Part shown: positions 44,323-57,694 of the stretch, piece by piece | How positions within the stretch are numbered: position 1 is the stretch's first letter | How the letters are laid out: the number at the start of each line of letters is the position of its first letter | Assembly: GCA_012295275.1 (NCBI GenBank) | Contig: CM022672.1 | Coordinates: 26,247,430-26,307,429, forward strand | DNA length: 60,000 nt | Direction: 5' to 3' | Source of the DNA: Chrysomallon squamiferum | Lineage: Eukaryota; Mollusca; Gastropoda; Neomphalida; Peltospiridae | Notes under the pieces: generated by a model | Seen by the model: only the letters and a program-made list of their open reading frames with translations | Database searches by the model: none | What the model was told of the DNA's origin: nothing | Program-made: the position numbers and the translations under genes

Positions 44323-46043
44323 CTGGAAAAGATAAAGATATGTTTAGCATAAGCTTACACAAAGAGTGATATACATTATAGATAGATATCTGCTAATTCC
44401 GTCAAAGCAAAAATGTAACATTTAAAAATATGCGTGTGTTTATTGCTACGGCTATATTTTTTTAACCACTTCACTAAAATACTCACTAACATTTTCTTTT
44501 CTTTCGCATATTTTTTTTTTAATTTTTTTTTTAAAACATTCTTCTCGCGTGAAAATAGTAAGAGGGAAGGAAGTAAAAAGTGAAAGATACTGGAAAATAG
44601 AAAACAGTTGAAAGTTGTATGTGTAAATAATATATTAGGTAATTAACGGCGAATTGTTTCATGATGTAATTTTCAAACTTCAGAAATTTTGCTAGACAGT
44701 GTAGTGATAATTAAATAATCTGATTTTTTTTGGTTGTGTTTTTGTATTTTTAATAACTCGCTGTCGGAAATAGTTGTATTTTTACATATTATCCATCAGC
44801 TATACCACTTAACGTAGATATTTATTTATTTAATAATTATTATTATTTAATTTATATATATATATATTTTTTTTTTTTTTGCTGATATAAGAATAGGAAT
44901 ATGTAGAAAACAGTTATTTTAGCTAGTATTATTAATATTAATAGAATATATCAAGCCCCTGTACATTATTTATATAATAGTCTATGTATTTGTGTGTACG
45001 TTTGTATGTATATAATGTGTTTGTATGAAATATGTGTGTGTGTTTGTGCATGTGTGTGTGAAACACTCTCTCCAGTGATAAATTTGTGTACATGTTACGT
45101 GGACTATTTTAGTAAACAATTCCTTGGATAGCAAACAAACAAACACATAATAAATCATTCATTAGACGGGCTCAGCGAGGGACGTCAGGGCTGTTGAATG
45201 TTAACTAAGCATTATTTGCAACATTTATTTTGGTTGCCTCTTCAGGTCGATGTTAGTCTTTTAAAACACCGGTTTCCATGGAGTAAACAGTATAAATATT
45301 TTATCTTCAAGCTAATCACCTCTTGCACGATATACGATATAACAAATTGACTCTATGATGCCCTCACAGCTGAAACAGTTTTATTTGTTTCATAAAGTTA
45401 TGAACAAACTGTAACAAACGACACTACACTTTAAAGTCATTGAGACCAAACCACATTATTATATAAAAAGACAAACGATTATTTTAAAGAAATTTAAAGT
45501 TTTACTACATGAATTACAAATGATAAATTTTACTAAATGAATTACTAATTACAAATTTTACTAAATGAATTACAAAATATAAATTTTACTATATCAATTA
45601 CAAATTACTAAACGAACATTTTCAGCAGTATTAGTATATTCGTATGGAAACAGGGATGCAAAATATAAAAAGCAGTAATTTTCATTCCATCCTAATTCTT
45701 TCTTTCTCTCCATGGCTTAAAACAAAAAGAATATCGTCCATGTAGCTACAATAAATTCTAAATGGGAGAAGAATGTTTTTATTTCTAGAAAGAAAACTAA
45801 AGTAAAATGTACGATTACTTTTATTGTTTTTGTCACATATTTTCATCGGTTTATAACCTATAAAGAGCTAATTTCCTGTGTTAAAATAATGATAATAATA
45901 AATTAAAAATAATATTAATAACTACTTCAACCGTACAACAACAACAGCAATATCAAAACAAAACAAAAACATTATGTTTACTTGAATTTGTATAAATACG
46001 ATTTATGTAAAACAAATCTATGAACCCGAGGCGTAAAATGTAT
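44323..46043. other. Gene-free AT-rich DNA
   Basis: Simple A/T runs, a GT-rich stretch near 44990-45060 and degenerate ~30-bp repeats of TTTACTAAATGAATTACAAA at about 45500-45610. No gene seen. Confidence 0.4.
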
Positions 46044-46289
46044 CTAACCGTCTCCAATGTTATGGATGATTTGCTCGAAAGAAAACAAATTTATCTTTTC
46101 TTGATGAGCTGCTAAAAGCGACCTTATGAAATGGCTATTTAACCAGCGACAATACAAGATATTGTAACTGTTAATATGGAAATTGTTACAAAGATTAGAT
46201 TCGTTTACTTTTTCAACTCTTAATTCACGATAATGGACATGCGGTGTTGGCAACGGATGTTTGTCGATATTCGAGTAAAACTCGCACAT
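46044..46289 (-). CDS. Short open frame, 81 aa, uncertain
   Basis: A minus-strand ATG at 46289 to TAG gives 81 codons without low-complexity sequence (start MCEFYSNIDKHPLPTPHVHY). It contains His, Asn and Cys in protein-like proportions but no recognised domain. It may be chance or a piece of a degraded gene or mobile element. Confidence 0.2.
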   Translation of the reverse strand: MCEFYSNIDKHPLPTPHVHYRELRVEKVNESNLCNNFHINSYNILYCRWLNSHFIRSLLAAHQEKINLFSFEQIIHNIGDG

Positions 46290-47222
46290 TACTTGAAGTG
46301 TTGTGGTCTATGAATAAAATAATGATTTTTTTTTTTTATACACTTGCAGTCCTGAAAAAAGGATTATATTAAAAGCGTCTCAGAAGCGTCTTACACAGTG
46401 AAAAAACACAGTGAGGAAAAACAACCACTGAACACTCTGTAATAAATGTCACAACAACAACAAAAAAACAGCAACAACAATAACAACAGCAGCAACAACA
46501 ACGACACTAATAATAATAATAATTATTATTATTATTATTTTTATTTTTGTTTTATTTTTATTATTGTGTGTACATATATGTATGTATGTATGTATGTACT
46601 TATGTATATACGTGTGTGTTTATGTATTAGTATGTTCATATTTATATGTGTCTATGTTTTCAAACAAACGGGATTAACAGAGTAACAAAACTCACGCTTT
46701 TCCATTGAGACATAATTATAGCGCACAAGGGAACAAACAGATGAAAGTTTCAGAATAACTGAGAGAGACAGACACACAAAGAGAGACACAGAAAGTAAAA
46801 CAAAGTTTAGATGAAAAACATCGAGGCTAACAAGATACCAACAAAATGCCTGTGATTTCAGTTTAGTGTAATGAAATAGACAGAATATCAGAACTTGTTT
46901 AGGGAAAATGAATTCTACTTCTTTCTCTACTTGAGGGCGAAGTTATCAAATCAGCGAACCAAAGTCTGGTTTGCTTTAGTTTCGTAGAAACAGAAACGCG
47001 ATGCACATACACGTTAACTCTCCTTTTATTAACACGTATAAAAACCCAGTGAAGACAACACTGTCTCCTCTCATTTCAGCTACACACAAAACATAGTCCA
47101 GCTGGATCATTAAAGTCAAAGACGATGCTCATGAGAGTTTTCAGACCAAGCTGCTTCTAGATTTGTTAAAGTACAGACTCAGGTGTTTATCCAATCCACT
47201 CCATCATCAGGAACCCGCAAAA

Positions 47223-47262
<40 letters not shown>

Positions 47263-47296
47263 GCTGCTGCTGCTGCTGTTGTTGTTGTTATTATTT
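47223..47296. repeat. Compound (ATT)n(GCT)n(GTT)n microsatellite
   Basis: About 13 ATT units, then five GCT and four GTT units. The poly-Leu open frame across it is an artefact. Confidence 0.95.
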
Positions 47297-48026
47297 TTTA
47301 TGTTTATATTCTTAATGAAGATCTATACTTTATTTTACATCCATTCATTCATGACCTTTACAGTAAAGGAATAGTTATATTTGAGAGATGAAAAATGGTG
47401 CACAATTAATCTTGTTCGGTGTCCTCAGTTGACTTTTTCTTGTTCCAGCCGTCATGTCAGGGCTGGTGTATCGTAGACATTGGTACATACACTGTGGGGA
47501 AAAAATCTATTGAAAAATCCCATAAAATCGATAGTAACAGCCCATGAAATATTGGCAGCGAGTTTTCTCTCATCAAACATGTGTTTTAAAACCCTTTAGC
47601 TGTTAACAATAAAATGTGAAGCAAATTGATTGGCAAATTATATTATAATTCAGTTAGTAGATGATTATATTATAAAAACAAGTTTTAGTCGTAGTAACAA
47701 AAATAACATTCGTACGGTTAAATACACTTAGGAAACAATCTGATAACGAAATGTTATACAATGCATTTTTTTAACACACACCCACACCCATGCACCCCAC
47801 ACACACACACACCCACACCCAAGACACACACACGCCGATAATAACCTAATATATTTATTGCTTAGGACTTACTTTTTTATTGACTTAATTTTACTCAGTA
47901 ACATTAATATCTACTCCAGCTAAAATGGAACACTGACAGTAAAAGGTTATACACTCCAGAATAAAGCAACGAAAATGAACATTACATATATACATATATA
48001 AACACACATATACTGATATACACACG

Positions 48027-48061
48027 TTATTATTATTATTATTATTATTATTTTTATTATC

Positions 48062-48110
<49 letters not shown>
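48027..48110. repeat. (ATT)n microsatellite
   Basis: About 27 ATT units with two single-base interruptions. Confidence 0.95.
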
Positions 48111-48111
<1 letters not shown>

Positions 48112-49110
48112 AAATTCATTTCTGGGAAAACAATAAATTATTATATTTAAATACTCACACAGAATATCCGTCTAGCCAAGAATTTTATACATCCGTACTC
48201 CACCTTTCTGAAATTTCGTAATGAAATAACTTCTTACAACACCTCATTCACGAATAAACTTGAAACGAGACACTTTCATGTATAAATAAAAATTCAGGTT
48301 TTTTTTTTTTTGTTCTACTTAGACAGCAATTCCAATAAAATCACACATATCCAACGGTATCGCTAAACAACACAACTCAAACGCTGCAATCCGGAAGTTT
48401 ACCGCAAACCGATTCAGAGAAACAATCGAACATATCCAAAAGATAAAATATTTAAAAATTTGAAGTGTAACGACTGTTCTGATTAACTTTAGCGATCTCG
48501 TAAACGTCCCTCATAGCCTGAATTCTTGGGTCTGAACTGGCATTTGCCATTTGTGCTGCTAATGACTTTTTTTGTGACGATCAATAAAATGAGTTCTGTC
48601 AGAAGGAATTTAGCAGCGAACGCAGTTTTCAATATAGTTACTGCGGATGTCTTGTGTGGAACTTTGTTGTCATTCGCCGTCTCATTTAACCCGAGGTATT
48701 GTGTCTACATATGAAAAAATATATTGAAAGTAGTGAGACGACATTTAGATGGAACAAAAATACAAAATTTTTTTATTATTAATATTATTTTTTATTATTA
48801 TTATTTTTTTCATTATTATTTATGGCCCGTAACGTTAAGACGAATTTTAAAGTATAATATAAACTTTTTTTAATGAAAGATACTTCATTATTGTTATTAT
48901 TTATTCTCTTTTCTAATGTGACATACGGTAAATGCAGCAATCAAAAGGGGAAATAATTCATTTATTATACAGTAAAAGTGTTGTTAAACATCTGAGCTTA
49001 AGAAAATTTTGGTTTTAGGAAATAATGTATGTACTGCACAACGTAATGATAACGATACTTTCATTATTAACGATTTGAGAGAGAGAGAAAAAAAAAACAA
49101 TCAACAGCAA

Positions 49111-49143
<33 letters not shown>

Positions 49144-51312
49144 CATTATACATTTAACTATTTTCTCTTTCCTTAAAACCCCCACAAACCTGTTGCACCA
49201 GTTCATTATAAGTGTGTGGGCCCAAACTGAAATACACTAACTTCTCTCTCTCTAGAGACGGTCTATAATCTATATGAAATATCCTTGCTACTAATCGCTA
49301 AAGTAACTGTTCAGATTTATTTCAATATATATTTTACATTTGCAGTCATAATGTAGTTTTAAACTGTTATGATGCTCAATCTATTTAGCATCCTTATATC
49401 CAGTAATAAATCGGCTCTGAATACACATTAAAACGTTTCACCCATTTGACATAACATTGCTTCATTGTAAATATACTGTGTCGATTTGCAGTTGTTTTTA
49501 GCATTAGTTAATTGTACAGAATACATTACTGACATGTTTTATGTTTTGTTTCCTTACTACAACGGAAATCTCAGATAAATCAAAGTGACACACGAAAACG
49601 GTTTTTGCAACGCCTTCGTGTTTTCATTGACTCGCTCATAAATACGCTTCTTCTCATAGAATCCAATCAATATATGTTATAGCAGCCTAAACGTTTTCAC
49701 TAACACAATTTCGTATTTTGATTAGCCCACTTCGTTGTTATTTGATGTAGCATTCCAGTTTAATTAGATTTCAATGAATCATAAAAAAGCATCATACGAA
49801 AATGATTAGTAATATCTACACCTCCGATGCAAAGGCGAATCAGTACAGACGACTTCAGTTTTATATTGACCACATAAGAGAAGCTTGAATGGCTTGAATA
49901 ATTTTAGCTTACAGGTAGCCAGAAAAAATGTCAGAAATCTTGACACAGATGTTCATTGTTTCAGTTAATAAATTTATTTTATTTTTATTTTATATTATTT
50001 TTTTCATTTGAAAACATTCGAGGTTTATTTATACACTGTGGTGTTGTGTATTGTTGCAGGCTTTTTATTCGATATCTTTCCTCAATCGAGAATCTATTTA
50101 TGATTTATCGATACTTGTAATTTAATAACACCTTATTAAGACGTATGTGTGAAAGTGGAGTACAACGTGATACTTGTGAGTTTATTTTAGTGCAGACAAA
50201 ATAAAACAAAAATATACATAGACTATAAGAAATAAAATTTTGATGATGATAATAATAATGTACGTGAAGGGAAAAAACCAAAAAAAAAAACCCCATCATA
50301 AAATAAAACAGAAAATAAATCAAAAACAGGCTATGCTCCAGTGGAGTTAAAATTTATACCAAAATGCTAAGTTTGAGAATGTCGAAAAGAGACTTTTTTT
50401 TAACCTTCCTTGCAGCAAAAACTACGAGAAATGTTCCTGAAATGTTTATAAATAATTCAAGACACAGGAGTTTATTTGGTTATGTGAGCTACTGGTAACT
50501 CCCCGTGGTCACTTGTTTTGTTTGTCCAGCTAATGTTTTACTCGTTTCTACTGCAACACCAACTTCTTCCTGTTACTGTGACGTGCAGCTGGGCTGGTCC
50601 CGGGACAGTCTCCGATATAAAACGATTACCAAAACGTGTTAAGATTTATCCCATTCGTGAATCGCTACATTGATCTGTGTATACGGCTAATTAGCTTCAC
50701 TATTAAAGTGCAGATAACTTATTGGTCCGTTGTTCCTAACTTATCGATCAGAGCGCCTAGACTGAGGGTGCAGGAGAAAAATGGTCCTCTTTCTTTTATC
50801 TGCGTTTAGAAATATTTCACTTCTTTGTCAGGGCAAGCTGTTTTATTTATACCTCTGTTTCCCATACAACGCTACGCATTTTTTTCCACGACAGTCCAGT
50901 ATAATTAGAAGACTTGGTTTTCTCCATACAATAGGCAGCAAAGACATGCAATACCAGCCTTAAACTTTAATTAAATACTATACCATGCATTTTATTTATT
51001 CATACGGTCAGGGAATTACTTTAGCCGAACTATCGAACATTTATGTCCAGATTTTCGAATTAATTGTTATTTTGTTATTTCGTCTTTATTGGTAATTGAT
51101 TGATCGGGCGGATTTTGTGTATGTAATATTATTGCGTAACTTCAGTTCAGTGACCGTTGATTTTTATCTGATGAAAAATTTGCTGCACTGGAATTTATAA
51201 GATACTCTTAAGCAGTTTAGTTTTCATGCCAAGAAAAACAAATCACTAAAATAATAAACAGAGACAAAATAATAAGAGGAAATGAAACTAAAGCGATAAA
51301 AAGAAAGAAGCA

Positions 51313-51515
51313 ATGTTTGAGTTACTTGGTATATTTGTATCTACCATTAGTAGAGTTGCACATAAGGTTAAGAACCACAATGTTAAGAAGAAAGGAAACC
51401 CGATCACTACTATTTTCAGATCCAAGACATGGTTTTTTATATGCCTTCCTAAGGACTGGATGGCACATCCATTTATTTTTTATCACTGGCTGGAATGGGA
51501 AATATTCCAGTGAAA
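51313..51515 (+). repeat. Diverged copy of a dispersed mollusc-type repeat
   Basis: Stretches AGGAAACCCG, TTTTATATGC, GACTGGATGGCACAT and CACTGGCTGGAA with GAAAT appear in the order and spacing I recall for a very common repeat in gastropod and bivalve genomes. The overlapping open frames on both strands are therefore probably spurious. Identification is from memory, without a search. Confidence 0.45.
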
Positions 51516-52279
51516 GTACCAAACTACCTCGCACTCCGAAAAATAAATTTTTAATAAACAAACAACCAGAAGAAAACATTTCGTATAATCGGTTTTGACA
51601 ATTAAGTCAGATTATTGATGTTGCCAGTGATCTGTCGAGATTCAGTCAGAATTCAGAAATCCACTAGACCATACTATGATTTCTTTAACATCGTCAGTTA
51701 ATTGGAAAAACAAGCCACGTCTAATTATTGGCTTCAGTTTCGGGCTATCAAAGTCTTGACTGCGTTCGTGACGTTTATCTGGTTTCTGACAAGCAGAAGA
51801 ATCATTAGGCTTGGAACAAGCTTAGTGTTGCCGTCACGAAAGACGTACTTCTTAGTAAATATTTATATTAGTTTATTTTACATCCTAGTAACAAAACCAG
51901 AATTCATTATTTTTAAACTTCTCTCGAAATTAAATGTTTTAATATGCCTACGGTTATTTAGCTGCTTATCTGCTTGTCACTTGATTTGGTTTGTAAATCA
52001 ACCAACCCACATTCTTTTGCGGGCCAACAAGTAAAATAGATTATGATAGTGGAACATTTTCGTTGTTGTATGAAACTTGTTTGTAATTGAACCAGTTCGT
52101 TCTGTGAATTAGCAGGTAAAATTTTAACATTCCGGTAGAATAAAAAAATAAAAAATAGGCACCTAAATGAAAATATATGTCGAATGAGGAATTTTATAAC
52201 TTAGAAAATTAAATAACGAGTTTTTAAAATTTTTAGTGCTTATTTCTGTTAAAAATTTAAGACAGACTTAGGGAAATTT

Positions 52280-52377
<98 letters not shown>

Positions 52378-53111
52378 GGTAATATGCACTTCACACCTGT
52401 CAATTGTTTTTATTATTATTTCCTTTAGATAAAACCTTCCTAAAAGATCACAGGTGTTATTAACCGTATCTATCAATCAGGTCTGATGAAAATAAAAATC
52501 ACAAATGAGACAAGAGGGACGCTGCAATGACGTTGGTGTTTGTCGAGTGTCCAGACTGATTGGATGCGGTTACGAGCTACAAGATGTTCAGAGTGCGATG
52601 TATCTTCGCTGCAACCAGCGCTAATTTGTCACAGTCCGCCTATAAGTTGTCCATTGATGAATGCGAGTCATTTGCGAAGCGCCAAGAGCACATCGAGTAT
52701 TGATTAGATACTAAATACGATGACAAAAAAGAGAACAAATTGGCGCAAATTGGGACAAAGCGACATATTAACCTGAGGCATCTATTTTCTAAAATTAATG
52801 TACGTTGTAGACACCAATCACATCGCCGTGGTAGTAGCTGAATATTTATATAACAGAGACAAATAATGATTTATGTGTATTTGTTATATTGCCGAAAACA
52901 TAAAATACTACTACTACTAATAATAGAGTTAGAACAATGAACATAAAGAAATAAAGAAATAAAATATTTAGCAGTGTTTCGACAAGTGATCTAACAGAAG
53001 GCTATGTCAATTTAATAAATGTATATTATAAATCACCATATCTGAAATATACACCTTTAAATACTATATTGTCAAAGATCACATAATCCAAAATCAGTAC
53101 ATTTAGCAGTC
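51516..53111. other. Gene-free DNA downstream of SMPDL3
   Basis: Contains (TA)n(GA)n at 52281-52374 and a GC-richer island at 52500-52800, which has a 39-codon plus-strand frame (52505-52624) of unknown meaning. The 110-codon frame at 51702-52034 starts with a non-ATG codon and has no recognisable domain. Confidence 0.4.
52281..52374. repeat. (TA)n followed by (GA)n microsatellite
   Basis: About 20 TA units joined directly to about 27 GA units. Confidence 0.96.
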
Positions 53112-53117
53112 TTTATT
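53112..53117 (-). terminator. Candidate SMPDL3 polyadenylation signal
   Basis: AATAAA on the minus strand, about 80 nt past the SMPDL3 stop codon. It is the nearest canonical signal downstream of the gene and the spacing is normal for a short 3' UTR. No transcript evidence is available. Confidence 0.4.
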
Positions 53118-53196
53118 CCTTACATTCTGATTATAATTTTAAATGAAACAAATGTTTACTTTTCAGACCTCTGTTTGATAACAATCTACTTCAGTT

Positions 53197-53784
53197 TCAG
53201 TGAAGAAGAAACGGTAAGACAACACACACAACAAGGACAAGAAGAAACGACTGCGATGTTAAGGTTGCTCTCCCAACAAAATCATCCTTACAAATCTTGA
53301 AAGTTTCCATGTCGAGATGTTTAAATCCACAGAGATAGGATTTCCGGCAGTCCTGGGTACAGCCTTTGACTCTGTCTTCTGGATTTGCCATTACCCATGT
53401 GAATCTGATGTAACTGTCCATCAAACTGGGCGTCTTCGCTAGCTTGTCAGTCAGTGCGTCAAGCGACTTTGCCGTAATGTCTGGTATTCCGTAAACGCTT
53501 TTCGCATCGTACTCCGCAGTCCAGTTCGTGGCGTTGTGCTTGTTGCTGTAGTCGAGGTCGATGTAATACTGAATAATGTTCAAATGTTCTCCTGTGGTTC
53601 TGTCGTATTTGACGATGCGAATGCCGGGATTGTGAGGATTTCCCACTTCACTGGGAAGTTTGTATCGCCAGGGCGTTATGGAGGGCGCAATGAACATCGG
53701 TACGACTGGCTCACCTGAGGGAAACAACATGGAATCCTTTAGAAAGAGTTCATATACTTTATTTAACTAAACAAAAATTATTTA

Positions 53785-53834
<50 letters not shown>

Positions 53835-54026
53835 AGAAGAACTGTAAGAATTATTACAATAAGAACAATAAAAGATCAAAGTAAAATTATCCTATGTTGT
53901 TTCTTATGCAGTTTGAACTATTCATTTTATATGTAGCTGACATTTCATTTTATAATTTTATTATTATTATTAAATTTGTTATAGATAAAGGTGAAGAAAA
54001 AAAAATTGATGATTATGATGATGATG

Positions 54027-54057
<31 letters not shown>

Positions 54058-57000
54058 AGAAGAAGAAGAACTGTAACAACTACTACTACAATAAGAACAA
54101 TAACAAAAAATAACAAATGAAAACAGACCATCCTTATAGAAAATTTTCATTCCATCAACATGGTCATGGCCAAAATGCATTCCAACGATGACATCGGAGA
54201 ATTTTATAATGATGTCGTTAAACTTCTTATTGAATTCTGGATAAAACCACAAGAAATCGGATGGATTATGAATACCTGATGGGACATGACCTGTCACGAT
54301 GACCTGAAGCAATAATAATAATAGTAACAACAACAACAACAGTAAATAAATACATGAATGAATTTAATGAATAATAACAAATTAAATAATTAGAAACAAA
54401 AACAAAACTAGATTATCATTAATAAATATCAACGTACATATAATCATACTACTGTAACATCGATATACCTTTCATCAAATATTGTTCAGTATATCTGTGG
54501 TCTACCTTTTCTTTCGCTAATCGTGCTGTTGTCAGGGTTTGCTCTATCCACGCGAACTGCCCGGCTGGGTCCGAATAGTTTCGTGGAGCTGTAATTTTGT
54601 CTTGTGTATAATACATGTTGGTATTCAGCGCCATGATACGAATGCCAGTAGATGTCTTCCGCGAGTAGAAAGCACCTGAGATTAAAAAGAAATGACACAG
54701 GGCCGAGCTCTATAATTTTAGAAATAAAGATTGTAATTTTAGCATCGTCAGATATTCGATTTTTTGTCTTACTTCTTGTCACAGAGTCAAGGAATAAGAA
54801 TATAACACAGCCAAGAAAAAGCATTTGTTAATTAAACGTTGTAGAATAGAAAATAGCGTAGTTAGAGATACTAGATATACCTGCACGTTCTGTGACACAT
54901 GCACACAAATACAGACACAGATGCAAACATTCTGACACATGTATGTATGCAAAGCATAAAAAACTCGAAAAAGAAACTTACGCAACAAACAAAATTACAA
55001 ATAATTAAAACTAAATCATACGCTTAGTATATTAAAACCTTTTCTGAAGCGAGCTACTTCTTCTTGGTCTTTTATCCAGTCACTCCACAGCTCTGCCGTT
55101 TTGTTGTACAGGATACTGTTGTAAGGAGGAAACTGATCTGACGGCCAGTAGTCATGGTTTCCCATTGAGGCGAATACTGTAATGTTAGGGAAGTTTCGTT
55201 TAAAGATGTCAGTTATATTCTTCATGATAGCCACATTTTTGTCCACGCTGACGTATTTGTCATCTACGTGAGGCACGTTGTCACTGTATGAATAAAACAT
55301 CAGCAGATCTAAAATACTGAAGTTTTAAATGTTTCATATCTTAAAAACTATCTATCTATCTATCTATCTATCTATATATATATAATAAAAAAAATCAAAA
55401 AAATCAGTAACCAGTCATACATATTAAGTGTTTAATATCTGAAACAGCGCAAAAATACTAATGTTTTTAATCCGAGACAACGCATAAAAAATATTAAATC
55501 TTCCGTAATGTTATCAGAAACTGTGCATGCATATATATTGTTTCATACCTAAATTAGTGCATACATATTAATATAAATATTAATAAGTGTTATTCGTTTC
55601 ATATCAGAAACAGAGCATAAATAGTAAATATTTCATAATGTTTTAACAATGTATAAATAGCATTTCCCATATCCACCAACCAAAAAAAAATAAATAAATA
55701 ATACTAATAATACTAATAATATAAATAATATTTTTAAAATAGCGCTGAAGAAATATTAAATTTTTCATAACTAAAACACTGAAGCTTTTTTTGCTTGCCT
55801 AAGCTGAACTGTTATTAAATGTTTTCATTTCTAAAACTGGTTATATATTAAGATTTTTTAAAAATTAGGAACTGGAAAAATAATACATATTAGATATCGA
55901 AATATTCACGTAATAACAAACATTATCGAAATACTGAAGAAATTTATAATATATACAATAATAATAAAAAAAAGAAGAAGAAGAAATGTTTTTGTATTAT
56001 TATTGGAGATAGCGTTCCTGAAACATAGTGACTCAGTGATTGGTCAGTTAACCTTCCTGCCAGTTGATCTATGACGTTGTAATCAAGAACCTAGTTTCTA
56101 TTTAAAGAGAAACATTATTCCCCACGGCTAATCAAACTGTGAGTACACTTGTCCTAGCGTCAGAATTATCTGGTTTTAAACACAATGATAAATAAAATGT
56201 CGGCTTTGATTTCTTGAACATTCAAAAATACCTCAAAAGTTTCATAAATTGTGGATTATGGAATGAAATGATGAAGAAGAAATACAAATGTTTGTAACCA
56301 TAAGAATTAGATGTAACAGATACTTGTACGTTTATTTTTGTAACTTGAATGCTTTCATGCTTAACATGTTTCAACGTCATGAATTTTGACAACCACAACA
56401 AGAACGATAATAACAGAGCAACATTTCCCCAGTTGCGTGTATTAAGAAAAATATTATAAACATTGAATTTGCTGATGCTATAATGTCTATAACAATTTTT
56501 AATTCTAAGTTTAAATCGGAAAACAAGTAAAACACAAACCCAGTCCAGATAATGAAGTCAACGTCAGCTTTGATTTTCTTCATAGCGGCAACGCTGTCTT
56601 CCACCAGTTTCCATGGTGAATCACACCAGTAATCGCCGTAGATGCCACGAACTGGGACGTCCCCGTTACACGAAAGCTTAGTACTCCAGTAAGTGAAATC
56701 GTAATGTTGATCGGTAATATGCCAGAACGAACCTGCAGAAAAAAGAGAGTAATAAAGCTCATTTTAAAATTATATATATATATGCGCATGTATAAACATA
56801 TGGAATTACTGTCACTGTGAAGGTTAGAGAGCTGATAGCAGTTATTTCGTGTATCCTGCAATGGTAAATAAAACACTAAATAAAATTAACTGTTTTATTT
56901 TTCGCTGTTCTCGAGAATAATAATTATTTAGTTGTCGTTTATAAAAACTATGCAACAGAACAAAATAGTCCTTAAAAATCAACAAATTATGTTATTTTTT

Positions 57001-57636
57001 AAAATGAAAAGAGTTCTCAAATATAATAACATATTTTGAATCAGAACGACACTAACTACACTGAATATAATTATTTCAGATAAACAATACAACTATTAGC
57101 AATGTGTATGTGTGTGTGTTTGTACCACCTAACAACATACACATCTATATACAGAGTAATTATTGATTGTATTCATTGTTGAACTTTTTGTTTTGGTTCA
57201 TTATTAATATTATTAGAGATCGTATTCAGTAATCAATTTTAAAACAAGTCATACTCATTCATATTTCATAATGATTTTATATGATTATTAATGATTTGTT
57301 AGTATTGTTAACTTTATCTGAGTTAGGTAAGTGTCTTGGGCAGACTGTGCAGTTGTAAATAATGTTTACCTTACGACATCGCTTATAACGTCGATTCATT
57401 AATAAATATTGTGAAATATCAAAGTACCATCAAAACTGACATTATAGTCGATCTAGATTCGTCTGAAATACCTAACTGATAAAATTTATGAGTATTAAAT
57501 ATATCAGATTTATATCTGAATAATGCTATTTTCCTTTTATCCTGACGAATACACATACATTTACACGGACATAAACATACTCCACTCGCATATACAGTAA
57601 ACGAGACATACTTACAAAGAGGCAGATACTGAAAGA

Positions 57637-57694
<58 letters not shown>

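Larger units (their letters stand above)
46290..51312. other. Gene-free DNA rich in triplet microsatellites
   Basis: Contains (CAA)n/(AAT)n at about 46450-46540, (ATT)n-(GCT)n-(GTT)n at 47223-47296, (ATT)n at 48027-48110 and poly-A at 49112-49141. A 32-codon minus-strand frame at 48550-48452 and a plus-strand 62-codon frame overlap at 48.5 kb; neither is recognised. No conserved exon found. Confidence 0.4.

Noticed and set aside
51317-51598. Overlapping frames on both strands near 51.3-51.6 kb as a gene
   Set aside because: The region matches a remembered dispersed repeat, and the three frames conflict with each other.
51702-52034. 110-codon plus-strand frame as a membrane protein
   Set aside because: It starts at a non-ATG codon, is AT-driven hydrophobic, and has no recognisable family or splice context.
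54013-54339. Leu/Ser-rich ends of the minus-strand frame at SMPDL3 exon 5
   Set aside because: They are translated intronic (AAT)n/(GAA)n repeats; only 54303-54129 is coding.
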